Source of the DNA: Vigna angularis
Taxonomy: Eukaryota > Streptophyta > Magnoliopsida > Fabales > Fabaceae
Direction of reading: 5' to 3'
Assembly (NCBI RefSeq): GCF_016808095.1
Contig: NC_068975.1
Location: 37,904,001-37,968,000, forward strand
DNA: 64,000 bases
The first letter of the stretch is position 1; each line of letters starts with the position of its first letter. Of the stretch, positions 11,104 to 21,996 are shown piece by piece. The notes beneath the pieces were generated by a model, which saw nothing but the letters and a program-made list of their open reading frames with translations, was not told the DNA's origin and did not search any database. Both the position numbers and the translations under genes were made by a program.

Positions 11104-12979
11104 TTCTTGAATGTTGTCTGTGAAGCTTGATGAGTTTAAGGCCTTCCCCACCCACCTTAATGTTTGAATGTTGTGGGACCCTTCCCTCTTGTCTTCTGCC
11201 TTTTGTAGAATTTACGGCAATGTACCTTTTTAGTTGGCATTTCCTCCTAAACTTTTAGCTGGCTAGATAGGCCTCACCACGTCTTAGGTGGATTTTGAAT
11301 GTACCAAAATTTCCATTTTAGAGACATTTATTTACGACTTCTTCTTCATAACAAGTTAAATCTATTTATTCTACCTCCCTTCTCACAATATTCTATTTAA
11401 GTGGTATTGTACTGTCTTTTACTCATGTTTGAAAAACAAAAATTTCTACTGTCCTTTTACTTCACAACCAGTTTCTATCCCCACTCTTTATTAATTCACA
11501 GTCATTTTCACCATTGGATGAAAGGATGTAGCTAGTTTTTTATGCTGTGTGCAGTAAATAGGACAACATGGAAAAATAGTTGTTTGCAGATTATTATGTC
11601 CCTTTCTTATGTTTTGGTATTAAATGGAATACACATTTGATTAATCAGGGGAAGAACTGTTACAGTTGGGTGAGATTAGACGCCACACATTTTTAAGCAT
11701 TTCTGTATCACTTGTAAAACAAAAATATGTTTGCGCATCAATTCAATTTTGCAGAAGCCAGGCTTGAGTTCTTTTTGCAAATTTAAGTTAACACAAATTT
11801 TAGTTCACAAATATTAATCCAAACATGTATTACACCATCAAATTAACCTTAATTTATCATAATTTATTTTTAAAAAACTAATTTTATTTCACTAATATTT
11901 TTTGTACAAGTTTATTTTATTTATAATTTTAGATAATATTTTCATTTGAAACAATAAATTTTAAATTATGTTTTTTAAATTTTGGAAAAATATCTATAGA
12001 AACTAACAAATATAAAATAAAAATGGTAGGTATAGGGTAGATAATTGGTGGAATAATAAGACAAAAGAAAAAGAAAAATTAGACCGAAAATTACCGCCAA
12101 TTTGATGTTTATATTTTGATACTTTTTAAAGTTGGATATAGTATTATTTTGGACTTGCTTCATTTGGTATTGTTTCATTTGCCATCATCAAAATTAAGTT
12201 TTCTGGTTATATATCCATTTTATTATTTCTTGTTTGTTTCACAATTACCTCTCTACTTTTTCTGTTAAACTCTAATCAAATTTCTTGTTTGTTTCGAAAA
12301 ATACTAAATTAAAAACACCACTTCAAATACAAACTATTGAAAAAAAAAAATTTATCACTGAACACTATTAATTAAGTCAATAAATTTTTTCGCTTGAAAA
12401 ATAAGTTAGAAACTCAATATAAATACGCATATATCAAATTAAATTATAATACTTTCATTATATGCTAGTGAAAAAAACGAATCTTTAACTATTAGATGGT
12501 TAAATTAAATAATACATTTTCGTTTCTTTTTAAGTAAGCGTAAGGTTAAAAGATGGTTAAAAGAAACTCAATATAAATACGCATATATCAAATTAAATTA
12601 TAATACTTTCATTATATGCTAGTGAAAAAAACGAATCTTTAACTATTAGATGGTTAAATTAAATAATACATTTTCGTTTCTTTTTAAGTAAGCGTAAGGT
12701 TATTGTTTTTTTTTTTTTTAAATTCCCATATAATTGTCATCAGTATTAAGTTATTCTCTTCACTTAATACATCATTTATACACAGAGAAGAAAATATGAT
12801 TACTTTATTTAATTTTACATGAATAAGTTTTTAGATATCGCAGATTAATAGAATGACACCCCTAACTTTCAACATATTCTTGACATTAATTTAAGTATTG
12901 TTTTTATTTTCTGACTACTATTATATATTTAAAACAATACTTACTTCCTAAAGTTATAAAGGAAATTATTATTATATAC
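11104..12979. other. 3' flank of CCDC47-like gene and AT-rich intergenic DNA
   Basis: The first few hundred bases are probably 3' UTR of the gene ending at 11,103. The rest is AT-rich, and the only structure I recognise is the tandem duplication at 12,408-12,702. A 67-codon minus-strand frame at 11,975-12,178 is compositionally AT-driven and unconvincing. Confidence 0.5.
12408..12702. repeat. Recent tandem duplication, two 141-bp copies, 154-bp period
   Basis: The block running from AGAAACTCAATATAAATACG to AAGTAAGCGTAAGGTTA occurs at 12,408-12,548 and again at 12,562-12,702, with a 13-bp spacer. By eye the two copies are identical, which implies a recent event. No coding content. Confidence 0.85.
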
Positions 12980-13353
12980 TGTTTCGGTGTACATTTTCCT
13001 GTGTGTCTCTGTTGCTCCTGGATGTCTGGGATGCTTGCATTTCTTCAACTGTTGTCCTTCGTATTCACCAAAGGAGGGGGAGGTACCTGCAAAGATACTC
13101 CGACGCTCAAGTCAGATATGAGTTATGGAGCTGAAGCTCAGAAGAGAGTAATTGGATACTGCTCTGAAGTATTATTCAGGATCTCTAGAGCATAAAGAGA
13201 ACGTACCTGGACTTGGGTCCTGTCACTGTATTTATAAAGAATAAAAATAACCACCTTACCTAAAAGTGTGGTTAGTGGCTTTGACCGATATTTTAACTGT
13301 CTAAAATATCTAAGATATTTATGTTATTACATAAATATCCTTACTACATAACA
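12980..13353 (-). repeat. LTR (3' LTR in element orientation)
   Basis: 374 bp, TG...CA, indistinguishable by eye from 17,214-17,587. It contains a TATA box on the minus strand near 13,229-13,238. The plus-strand reading frame at 13,001-13,195 lies wholly within the LTR and is repeated in the partner LTR, so it is not a gene. Confidence 0.92.
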
Positions 13354-13650
13354 TGCCCCCCAAGTCCGAGTTAACCGTTTCGTTTTATGAACGTGGTAAC
13401 TATAGGACTTATGAGTTTGAGGGAGGCTGTCTTCGCTGTAATTAGAGAGCTTGTGCAAGTGAGGAATTTGATGGACCAAAAAGGAGGCGAAGATAAAACG
13501 GCAGAAAGCTGGAGCAAGTGAGGCCGAACGTGAGGACTGTTACATAGGTCGAGCGTTGAGGCCGAACGCTGATTGAGTGGACGTTCGTTAACAATTGAGT
13601 GTCGAACGTTGAGGCCGAACGACTGAACGAGTTGACGCTCGTTAACAATT

Positions 13651-13990
13651 GAATGTCGAGCGTTAAGACCGAACGACGTACTGAGTGGACGCTTGTTGAC
13701 ATTTGTTTGTCGAGCGTTGAGGCCGAACGCTGACTGAGTGGGCGCTCGTTAACCATTGAATGTCGAGCGTTGAGACCGAACGACGTACTGAGTGGACGCT
13801 CGTTGACCTTTGTTTGTCGAGCGTTGAGGCCGAACGCTGACTGAGTGGGCGCTCGTTAACCATTGAATGTCGAGCGTTGAGACCGAACGACGTACTGAGT
13901 GGACGCTCGTTGACCTTTGTTTGTCGAGCGTTGAGGCCGAACGCTGACTGAGTGGACGCTCGTTGACAATTGAATGTCGAGCGTTGAGAC
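13651..13990. repeat. 107-bp tandem array inside the LTR retrotransposon
   Basis: The word GAATGTCGAGCGTT recurs at 13,651, 13,758, 13,865 and 13,972, a constant 107-bp period. Each unit holds a pair of opposed motifs, GAGCGTTGAGGCCGAACGCT, and GGACGCTCGTTGAC or GGGCGCTCGTTAAC. The short reading frames here are products of the repeat. Copies differ by a few substitutions. Confidence 0.85.
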
Positions 13991-14140
13991 CAAATGACGA
14001 ACGCCTTCGATGTTGAACGACAGATTCTTTGAAAGTAGATGTTCTTTTGCGAACATAAGCTGGGCTATGGGGATGGTCCCCTAAGTTGGATTGTTTGGGT
14101 GTTCTGGGGCGAACATCTACCAGCGGGAGTGTGTCCCTTT

Positions 14141-14415
14141 GTTCGATGCACCTGGGTGTTCTAGGGCGAACATCGGCCAGCGGGAGTGTATCCCTTTATG
14201 CACGTGTTGTTCGATGCACCTGGGTGTTCTAGGGCGAACATCGGCCAGCGGGAGTGTATCCCTTTATGCACGTGTTGTTCGATGCACCTGGGTGTTCTAG
14301 GGCGAACATCGGCCAGCGGGAGTGTATCCCTTTATGCACGTGTTGTTCGATGCACCTGGGTGTTCTAGGGCGAACATCGGCCAGCGGGAGTGTATCCCTT
14401 TATGCACGTGGGTGT
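14141..14415. repeat. 68-bp tandem array inside the LTR retrotransposon
   Basis: The word GTTCGATGCACCTGGGTGTT starts at 14,141, 14,209, 14,277 and 14,345, a 68-bp period. A degenerate unit lies upstream (about 14,090) and downstream (about 14,413). The central units are almost perfect copies. The four staggered frames over this stretch are the same repeat read repeatedly and are not genes. Confidence 0.9.
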
Positions 14416-14559
14416 TCTTGGGCGAACATCTGCTGGGTTTAGAAGTGCTTCAGGATGATCGGCTTTCAAGTGTCCGCTTTTATGTACAAGATATGTTTAT
14501 CTGCACTGTAAGAAACAATATTAAGCTGTAAGCATATGGGTTTTGATCAAGTTGCAAAC

Positions 14560-16030
14560 CTGGTGGCCGAACGTTAATAGGACGTGCCATAGATGGTCGA
14601 GCTGTAGATGTCGAGAGGCCGAGTGTGAGGCCAAGTGTTTGGACGCTTGTTCACAATGATGAGCGAATGGCCGAATGGTTGAGGCCATGGATGGCCGAAC
14701 GTCATTGAGGACCAATGTGCGAACATCAGTTGTAGTAGAATGAGCGAACGCTGGCGGATTCGAGTGGACGAACGATATTGAGCGGGTGGCCGACACTCCA
14801 TTATCCGACGAACGTTATTGAGCGAACGTTGCGCATTCGAGTGGACGAACGCTTGGGATTCGAACGTTGTCGAGCGTTAAAGTCTGAGTGCGAGGACGAA
14901 CGCTCGTCACACGGCTTGTCGAACGTTCGGATCCAAATGGTGAGGGCGAACGGCAAACAACAAGGACGCTCGGACACAGGCTTTGGCGAGCGCTTCTTGA
15001 ACGCTCGTTTGTACTGGACTGTCGAACGTTCGGATCCAAATGATGAGGGCGAACGGCAAGCAGCAAGGACGCTCGTACGCAGGCTTTGGCGGGCGCTTCT
15101 TGAACGCTCGTTTGTAATGGACTGTCGAACGTTGAGGCCGAATGCGGGAGCGCTCGTATTGACGAATGGTCGAGTGGTAGTGGCCGAACGTTGATAATAA
15201 GCAAAGTGATGAACCCTCTAGGCCGCACTTTGATGATCACGCGAAGGGACGAACGCTCTATGCAAAGCTTATGCCGAACGCTTGGAACCGAATGTCAATG
15301 ATGAGCGAAGTTGTTGGCCGAACGCTATTGAAACGAATGGCCGAATGGTTGAGGCCATGGATGGCCGAACGTTGGTGACGGAGTGAAGGAACGTTGATGA
15401 CCGGTGGAGAGGCCATGGATGGCCGAGCGGTGGTGACGGAGTGAACGAACGTTGAGGATGGAGTGGACGAACGTCGTTGAAATGGATGGGCGAGGGTCGG
15501 GGATGATTTGAACATTGGAGATCGAGTGGACGAACGTCGTGGATGGTTTGTACGTTCGTCCCATTGCTTGCCGAGCGGCCTAAACCAAGTGGAGTGTCGA
15601 GCAGTGTTTGAGCGCTCGTTGAGATGGATTGAGGAGCGCTCGTTGAAGCGGATGGACGAGCGCTCGTTGAAATGGATGGACGAGCGCTCGTTGCAACTGA
15701 TTGACGAGCGCTCGTTGAAATGGGTGCACGACGTTCGTCCACGTATTGATTGTCGAGCGTTCGGTTCCGAAAGTCGAGGTTGAACATCCGGCTGTTCTGA
15801 CGCTCGTACACATGAGTTGTCGAGCGGTCTAGTCGAGCGCAAGGGACTGAATGTCGATGCTGAGCGGAGAGACGAACGCTCCAGGATGAACGTCAATGTC
15901 GTACGCGAGGCTGAGCTAGGGACGTTCCAGGACGAACGTCATTGGCGTACGCGAGGCTGACAGTTTGGACGCTCGTACATTGTGATTGTCGAGCGTCCTC
16001 GAAGCCGAAAGTCGAGGTCGAACGTTGGAG
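14560..16030. repeat. Irregular CGTTCG/CGAACG minisatellite within the LTR retrotransposon
   Basis: About 1.5 kb in which GAGCGTTCG, GGACGAACGTT, GGCCGAACGTT and GAGCGCTCGTTG words recur on both strands. At 15,600-15,720 they become a short array of GAGCGCTCGTTGAAATGGAT units, 24-30 bp apart. Long frames on both strands are artefacts of stop-poor, CpG-rich repeats. The same core motif fills the unrelated long LTRs elsewhere in the window. Confidence 0.75.
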
Positions 16031-17213
16031 TATTTGAGGAATAGAAATTGGGTTGGATGACGTGGAGGCAAAACTGAATGACGCGTGGGTTACGCGAGGG
16101 TTGCGGAAGACGTGGAGAATGGGTTTGACCAGACACCGAAAGTGTTTACCCTGGGTGACAACCGTCTTCCTCCCGCCTCTCTGCAAAATCTATCTGTACC
16201 CCAAAAAACCCTAGAGTCAATCACACTGTGGAATGGTTGGAGACAACGCCAATTGGAGATGCAGGTGTTGCCGCTGGTGAAGGTGGTGCTTGTCTGAGCC
16301 GAGGCGGCGATGGAGGATGATTCGGTGGTGCCCCTGTGACAGTAGCGCCTGGTGGCGCGGTGGAGGCTTTTCTGTTCTTAGTCTCAATTTGGGGATTTAG
16401 GGTTTTCGCTGCTCAATCTCGATTCTGTTTCTTGGGGTTTCGATTCCTGTGTGAAGAGTTCGCCATTTTGAAGGCGTGAAGATGGCGTTGACAGCGATGT
16501 AGTGATTTGAAAAAGCGGCGGCGCTATTGAGTTTTGGGTTGCGATTTGGGAATTTAGGGTTCCCGTTGTTCTGCGATTTTTGGTGTAACTGGGAATTTGG
16601 AAAATTAGGAATTGTGGTTTTGATCTTCGCATTGGCGACGATGAAGGCATGGAAATGGTGATGACGACATAGGTGCATGATTGCTGATGGAAGATGAGTT
16701 TGGTGGCCTTTGTTACGAGACCCGCATGAGGGGTTCACAGATTTGGGATTTCCAAGTGGTTATGGAAAAAATAGCTAATGATTAAAGGGTGAGGGAGTAA
16801 GGATGGTCTTTATGTAGTGAAGGCGGAAATGAATGAGTTCTGATTTGCACCGTTTCCTCTTTGCAGATATGAATGAAGGTCTCCGAGGAAAATGATGAAC
16901 GAGCTTGTGAAACTCGTGATCTGGGTTTGGTTTGATTGCGCGCTTTGGGATCTGAGGAGTGGCGTCAATGGAGGTGCTGGTGTGGGTTGTTTCTGTTGAG
17001 ATGTATCAGTTCGGTGGTCTCCACCACTGTCGTAGGATCAGCGTTTTCGTAGAGGTGCTCGTGGGGGAGCCAATGGCTCACGGAGGAGAATCCTGGAGTG
17101 ATGCGGCAGCTTCATCTTGATGGAGTAGCTTATCCGAACAAATGATTCGTGGAGGCCGAGGCTCCCTTGTGGCTTCTTTGGGATTGCACTCGGCCCCACG
17201 GTGGGCGCCAAAA

Positions 17214-17587
17214 TGTTTCGGTGTACATTTTCCTGTGTGTCTCTGTTGCTCCTGGATGTCTGGGATGCTTGCATTTCTTCAACTGTTGTCCTTCGTATTC
17301 ACCAAAGGAGGGGGAGGTACCTGCAAAGATACTCCGACGCTCAAGTCAGATATGAGTTATGGAGCTGAAGCTCAGAAGAGAGTAATTGGATACTGCTCTG
17401 AAGTATTATTCAGGATCTCTAGAGCATAAAGAGAACGTACCTGGACTTGGGTCCTGTCACTGTATTTATAAAGAATAAAAATAACCACCTTACCTAAAAG
17501 TGTGGTTAGTGGCTTTGACCGATATTTTAACTGTCTAAAATATCTAAGATATTTATGTTATTACATAAATATCCTTACTACATAACA
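17214..17587 (-). repeat. LTR (5' LTR in element orientation)
   Basis: Same length and sequence as the left LTR. It lies immediately upstream, in element orientation, of the primer-binding-site-like sequence at 17,193-17,210, which marks it as the 5' LTR and promoter. Confidence 0.92.
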
Positions 17588-18747
17588 TATACCATAAACT
17601 CAAATTATAAAGTATTAAGTACAACTTTTTCTCACTCGAGATATTTTATTAAAAGTTCTCAATTAATCAAACGACATGTTGAGCTTAATGTATAAGTTTG
17701 ACTTCAAATATTATATGTATGTTAAATAATAAAAGGAATGAATTATATTAGCTTAAAAAAAATAATGAAATGCAAACTGTAGCAAATGAAATGATGAAGA
17801 GTGCCACGTGTTGCAGAAGAGATCACGTGTAAAACGTGTGAGAATAACACCACCAAACGATATCTTTTGTTTTCCTACTTTCAAACCACGCTATTATTTT
17901 TAGATAATAATATTTTGATAACACTTTTTTAACACCGTTTCAATTACAAAATAATTAGTAAATAAATTACAAAATAATTAATAAATAAATTATAAAATAA
18001 ATAATAAATAAATAATAAAATAATATGTAAATAATATTAAAATATTATTTTACCATTATTTTTTAAACAATTTCACAATTTTGTTCAGAAGAAGGATTCT
18101 TCCTTCTGTCACTCGTGGCCCACCTTGCTCTTATCAGATGACGCGGATAATGAAAAAACCAAGCTTTCACATTTTCATTTTTCTAAAAATCAGAAGTAAA
18201 ACGTGTGATGTTTTTTGAAGCATTTTGTTTCATTCGAGATAAATGCACACACCCACCTTTTCGTCTTGTAAATTTTCAATCCCAAATCTGAAAGTTCAAA
18301 TCTTGGTGATGGGTATGTCTCTTTGTTCTTGTAAATTATCATTCTTTCTTATACCCTGTTAAAAAAATAAGGTTTTCTGTGTTGAAAAACAGAGTAAAGA
18401 AATATAAAAAAGTGTTGCCGTGTTTAAAAATTTACCAACTCAGTTACAGTGAGTGGTTTGATGGTGTTAGCTCACTGACGCCGACATAATGAGGCAGAGA
18501 AAAACCGGACAGTAGGTTAAATTTGAATATGACAAGAAATTAAAAACAAGTTTTTTTTTGTTTTTTTTTATGGTTTCTTTCTGTGATGTAAATTTAGGTT
18601 TGCACGTTTTGCATCGCAAGCAGAGGCATGGTGGGTCAGCGAGAAAAATTATAGGCGGTTGTTAAGATCATTATTGATGAGGTGTGAACAGATATTTTCC
18701 AATTTCATTTTATCTGTAAAGTATGTATAAAACTCGTCCTCTTACCT
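17588..18747. other. Intergenic, AT-rich, upstream of the glyoxalase-fold gene
   Basis: Contains low-complexity TAAATAAATAATAAAATAA around 17,940-18,060, but no gene or terminal repeat that I can see. Two G-box elements are listed separately. Confidence 0.5.
17805..17829. promoter_or_regulatory. Paired G-box / ABRE-like elements
   Basis: CACGTG at 17,805-17,810 (in CCACGTGTTG) and again at 17,824-17,829 (in TCACGTGTAA), 19 bp apart, with a further ACGTGTG just downstream. Closely spaced CACGTGT words are typical bZIP/ABF binding sites for abscisic acid or stress response. They sit about 1 kb ahead of the glyoxalase-fold coding start, so regulation of that gene is plausible but unproven. Confidence 0.4.
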
Positions 18748-18755
18748 TTATATAA
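18748..18755 (+). promoter_or_regulatory. Probable TATA box of the glyoxalase-fold gene
   Basis: TTATATAA lies about 100 bp upstream of the ATG at 18,852, ahead of a CA-rich leader, a normal plant spacing for a start site near 18,780. Confidence 0.45.
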
Positions 18756-18851
18756 TAAGCACACTGCAAGGTTTCATCCTCACAAACACAAAACAACACA
18801 ACACAATTACACAACACTTTCCTTAACCAAGTCGGTGTTTGAGTGTGAGCT

Positions 18852-20088
18852 ATGGGAAAGATAGAGAAAGGGTCACTGTCTTCTGCTTCAGCTACCCCTC
18901 TGCCTTTGCTTTCACTAAATCATGTCTCTTTTGTATGCAAGAGTGTGAGTGAGTCTGTCAAATTCTATGAACAAGTTCTTGGATTTGTGCTTATCAAGAG
19001 ACCATCTTCTTTCAAATTTGAAGGGGCATGGTAACTTCCTTCTCTTTCGTTTTCTGCTTCTTTTCTACTTCTTTTCTACTTCTTTTCTACTTCTTTTTTA
19101 CTCTTTTCTACTTTTTTTCTGCTTTCCCACATGTCCCTTACTACCAGATCAGGTTTTGGTTTGGATCTCTTAACAATGTCATCACAAATTTCAATTTCTG
19201 TGATGCAGACTGACTTTTTGTTCTTGGCAACAGACCAAAGATTAAACATTCAACAACATTTCACATCTATTCAATGTTCCAAATTTTTACCCACACTATA
19301 TATATTTTAACTACCGACACTCTTTTTTGCACTAAATTGGCTCGGTGAAAAGTACTCACTCAGTGAAGAAATGTAGTACATACACGCTGTGATTATAAAC
19401 GTTCCTTCTCTTTCCTCCCAATACAAGTTCTAAACTTTTGTTACTGTTTCTATAAGTAAATTCGTCCAAATGCACTGATTTTGGTATGTTAAATGAATAC
19501 TGTTTGAACTAGTTTTTATTATGTTGTGAAGTGCTTCTTTCTTTCTTTTTTTTCATGAATCCGGTTGAAATCATAATAATTACACTGTGTTCAGGTTATT
19601 CAACTATGGAATTGGCATTCACCTACTGGAGTCCGCTAAGATTCCGGTGGAAAAGAGAGAGATAAACCCCAAGGAAAATCATATATCGTTTCAATGCTTA
19701 GACATGAAAATTATTATGCAGAAACTTGATGCAATGAAGATTGAGTTTGTGACAGCAGTTGTGGAAGAAGGTGGAATTCAAGTTGATCAACTGTTCTTCC
19801 ATGACCCAGATGGATATATGATAGAAATATGCAACTGCCAGAATCTCCCTGTGCTTCCAATTTCCTCTTGCCCTCTCCAGCGCCACCCTTCATTCTACTA
19901 TGGTATGCAAATGCAACCCTTCTTTTTACTCTCCCTTTTCTCTTCTCTTTCTTTCCTAATTAGGAACTAATGTTTTAGATCATTTGGGTTTTGCAGGAAA
20001 AGAGACATTCAAGGTAAACTTCTATGCTGAAGAATCTAAGTTGATGATGGAGAATTTTATGATGGATATGTTGAAGATTTCAATATGA
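18852..20088 (+). CDS. Glyoxalase I-like (VOC superfamily) protein
   Basis: Three exons, 18,852-19,030, 19,595-19,902 and 19,997-20,088, encode 192 residues. The vicinal-oxygen-chelate fold is clear: LNHVSFVCKSV opens the first repeat, YEQVLGF follows, and FFHDPDGYMIEICNC closes the second. The four expected metal ligands can be placed at His24, Glu72, His89 and Glu137. The sequence is closest in character to the plant GLYI4/GLYI7 group, small glyoxalase-like proteins induced by stress, rather than to the large classical lactoylglutathione lyase. The true substrate is uncertain; methylglyoxal-glutathione is the textbook one, but this subgroup often lacks proven activity. The start has a purine at -3 (GCTATGG context). 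Exon 1 ends within the codon for Trp60, restored by the splice. The first intron holds a CTTCTTTTCTA pentuple-like tract. Confidence 0.88.
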
Positions 20089-21996
20089 GGAGAAGAGAAT
20101 TGTGTGAATGCCTTTTTGTCTTGTACCAAAGTCCTCACAATATAATATTAGTAGTAATAAATCATACTATTATCTTCTTCTTTTGTATTCTCGTTTGTGT
20201 ATAATAGACACGTAATTCTCTCCTCTGTCATCTCAACATTGGATTTCGTCGTCTTCATTATGTATAAAACTATCCAAGACATACACAACATTTTTGTCTT
20301 TTATTTTGCAGTATTTATTCAGTCTTATCATTAACAGATACATCACTTTTTAGAATTACTCTAATATCCTCCAAAATTTTATAAAATCACATAAATATGT
20401 ATATATTTATGTTCAAAAACAGTACACTGTGTTATCCTTCTAGAGAAGTTAATGTAAATGCTACCAAAAACCCAGAAGGCCTTTGTAAACATTCAAAGGC
20501 CAACAACATTAAACTATTTAAAAAAATGATCTTTCTTCTTTTCATGGCTATGACAATAGACATTAAAATAGTAAAGCTTAGAACTGGTCATTGTGTGAGT
20601 GGAAATATAGATGGACGTTAATAACGGCGTGAATAGGTTGCAATGTGAGAAAGAAGCTTAGAGATATGAAATGAAATGAAGGAGTTCGTTCATATTTGAC
20701 AGCAGGGAAGGATGATGCGAACATGTCTATATCTTGAACCTTCACACTCAACCATTCTTCATTATCTTATTGTGAGCAGTTGAGTTATTTATTGCACACT
20801 TGCTTGGTTTTAATTACATTCTGTGAAAGGCTGAAGGGGTGAAGTGGAGTGTACTCAACAATAACTCACTCATTGTCATACATACGTGGTAACATAGTTG
20901 ACTTTACAAGGCCACATCAGTTTACCTGGCAGTACTTGTAGCTTCATGTGCCTGTCTGTAATGTTTATGATAAAATATGCCATTATGGATGCTCTTTATA
21001 TTCATGTGATCTTATAAATTACATCCTCTTTATAGATAGTGGCCCACTGTTACTAGCTCATTATAAAGAGCATCCACAGTGGATACTAGATATTTAATGT
21101 GTGATTTTATTCATAGTAGCATCCAAAGTTTTTCATAAAGAGTATCTTATCCACTATGGATCTTCTTTATATTCTTGTTCTTGTAATGAATTGATTCAAT
21201 AAAATCTTGGTGAAAGAGTTTTATAGTGTTTGATCAGTGCTAGACAGTCCAATATTAATATGCAGAAAATGGTTTTAATAGATTGTTTAGTCTCTTAGCA
21301 TCAATTGAATTCTGAGCTGTCTGGTGGGACCATCTCTGGAGTTGTAGCCTCAATCACCAACATTGCCACGGAAGTAATCTATGCTATGGAACCATTCTAC
21401 TGTTTATTTATTTCATCTACATTCTTCTGATAACAACATACTACAACCATTAGTAGAAGTAAATCTTCTTCTCTTCCAATTTCACATGATAAAAGCTTAT
21501 GTATTTATCTCTTTATGAAAATTAAATAAATGAGATTTATAGAAGATAAGCAAGAAAAGGGAGGATTCATATAACTAACCATATATAGTTGAGTTAGATG
21601 AGTTTTTTAACCCAATCCTAAAACGGCTCCAACCAACCCAATCAATTATTTTGGGAGTTAAAAATTGGGTGTGTTGATTTGGACTTTTCACTTTAGGTTA
21701 CAGAAAAATCTCTTTTTTTATCATTGAACAATGAGTTCATCATAGTTTCTACATATATGTTAAAGAGTTACTCTACACTTTAACTCCTTCTCAGTTACCT
21801 ATATGAGACATTATTTTACAAGTTGCAGTGATGTTATAAACATAATTCCACATCAAATAAAGAGATTAACCAAAATCTAGAAGAATCTTTTGACGGGCAA
21901 AATCTCAGGTCCTTCAACTTTTAGGAGCCTCCAAGTTCCCAGCTAGTTTGAAATGAATAACAATCATCATCTTCATCACGGCATAAAGGAAAAAAA
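20089..21996. other. Intergenic between glyoxalase-fold gene and POLLUX 3' end
   Basis: Convergent 3' ends. The sequence holds 3' UTRs and AT-rich DNA. One inverted-repeat structure (20,981-21,082) is listed separately. A frame at 20,397-20,621 shows no family resemblance. Confidence 0.5.
20981..21082. repeat. Short inverted repeat, possible MITE remnant
   Basis: ATGGATGCTCTTTATA near 20,986-21,000 is matched in reverse by TATAAAGAGCATCCACAGTGG at 21,062-21,081. A third related inverted pair, ATAAAGAGTATC and ATCTTCTTTAT, lies at about 21,138-21,172. The arrangement resembles small plant MITEs, but I could not find a clean target duplication. Confidence 0.35.

Larger units (their letters stand above)
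12980..17587 (-). mobile_element. Non-autonomous LTR retrotransposon, young, complete ends
   Basis: Two 374-bp LTRs (12,980-13,353 and 17,214-17,587) read as identical and end in TG...CA. They are flanked by a perfect 5-bp target duplication, TATAC at 12,975-12,979 and 17,588-17,592. The orientation is minus: inside the right LTR, after AAA, comes a primer-binding-site-like TGGCGCCCACCGTGGGGC at 17,210-17,193. Inside the left LTR lies a polypurine tract (GGGGGGC on the minus strand, about 13,356-13,363). Each LTR carries a TTTATAAATA box on the minus strand. The 3.86-kb interior has no reverse transcriptase, integrase or gag frame and must be moved in trans. It is built largely of minisatellites with CGTTCG/CGAACG motifs. 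A GC-rich, non-repetitive part lies at 16,050-17,190 next to the primer site. Confidence 0.93.

Noticed and set aside
13001..13195. 64-codon frame repeated at 17,235-17,429
   Set aside because: Lies wholly within both LTRs and runs against the element's orientation.
14091..14531. Four staggered frames of about 60-70 codons with a CSRANIGQREC repeat
   Set aside because: Products of the 68-bp tandem array inside the non-autonomous retrotransposon.
14778..16186. Long frames on both strands (up to 212 codons)
   Set aside because: CpG-rich minisatellite with few stop codons; the translations are Arg/Ser-rich and internally repetitive, with no domain.
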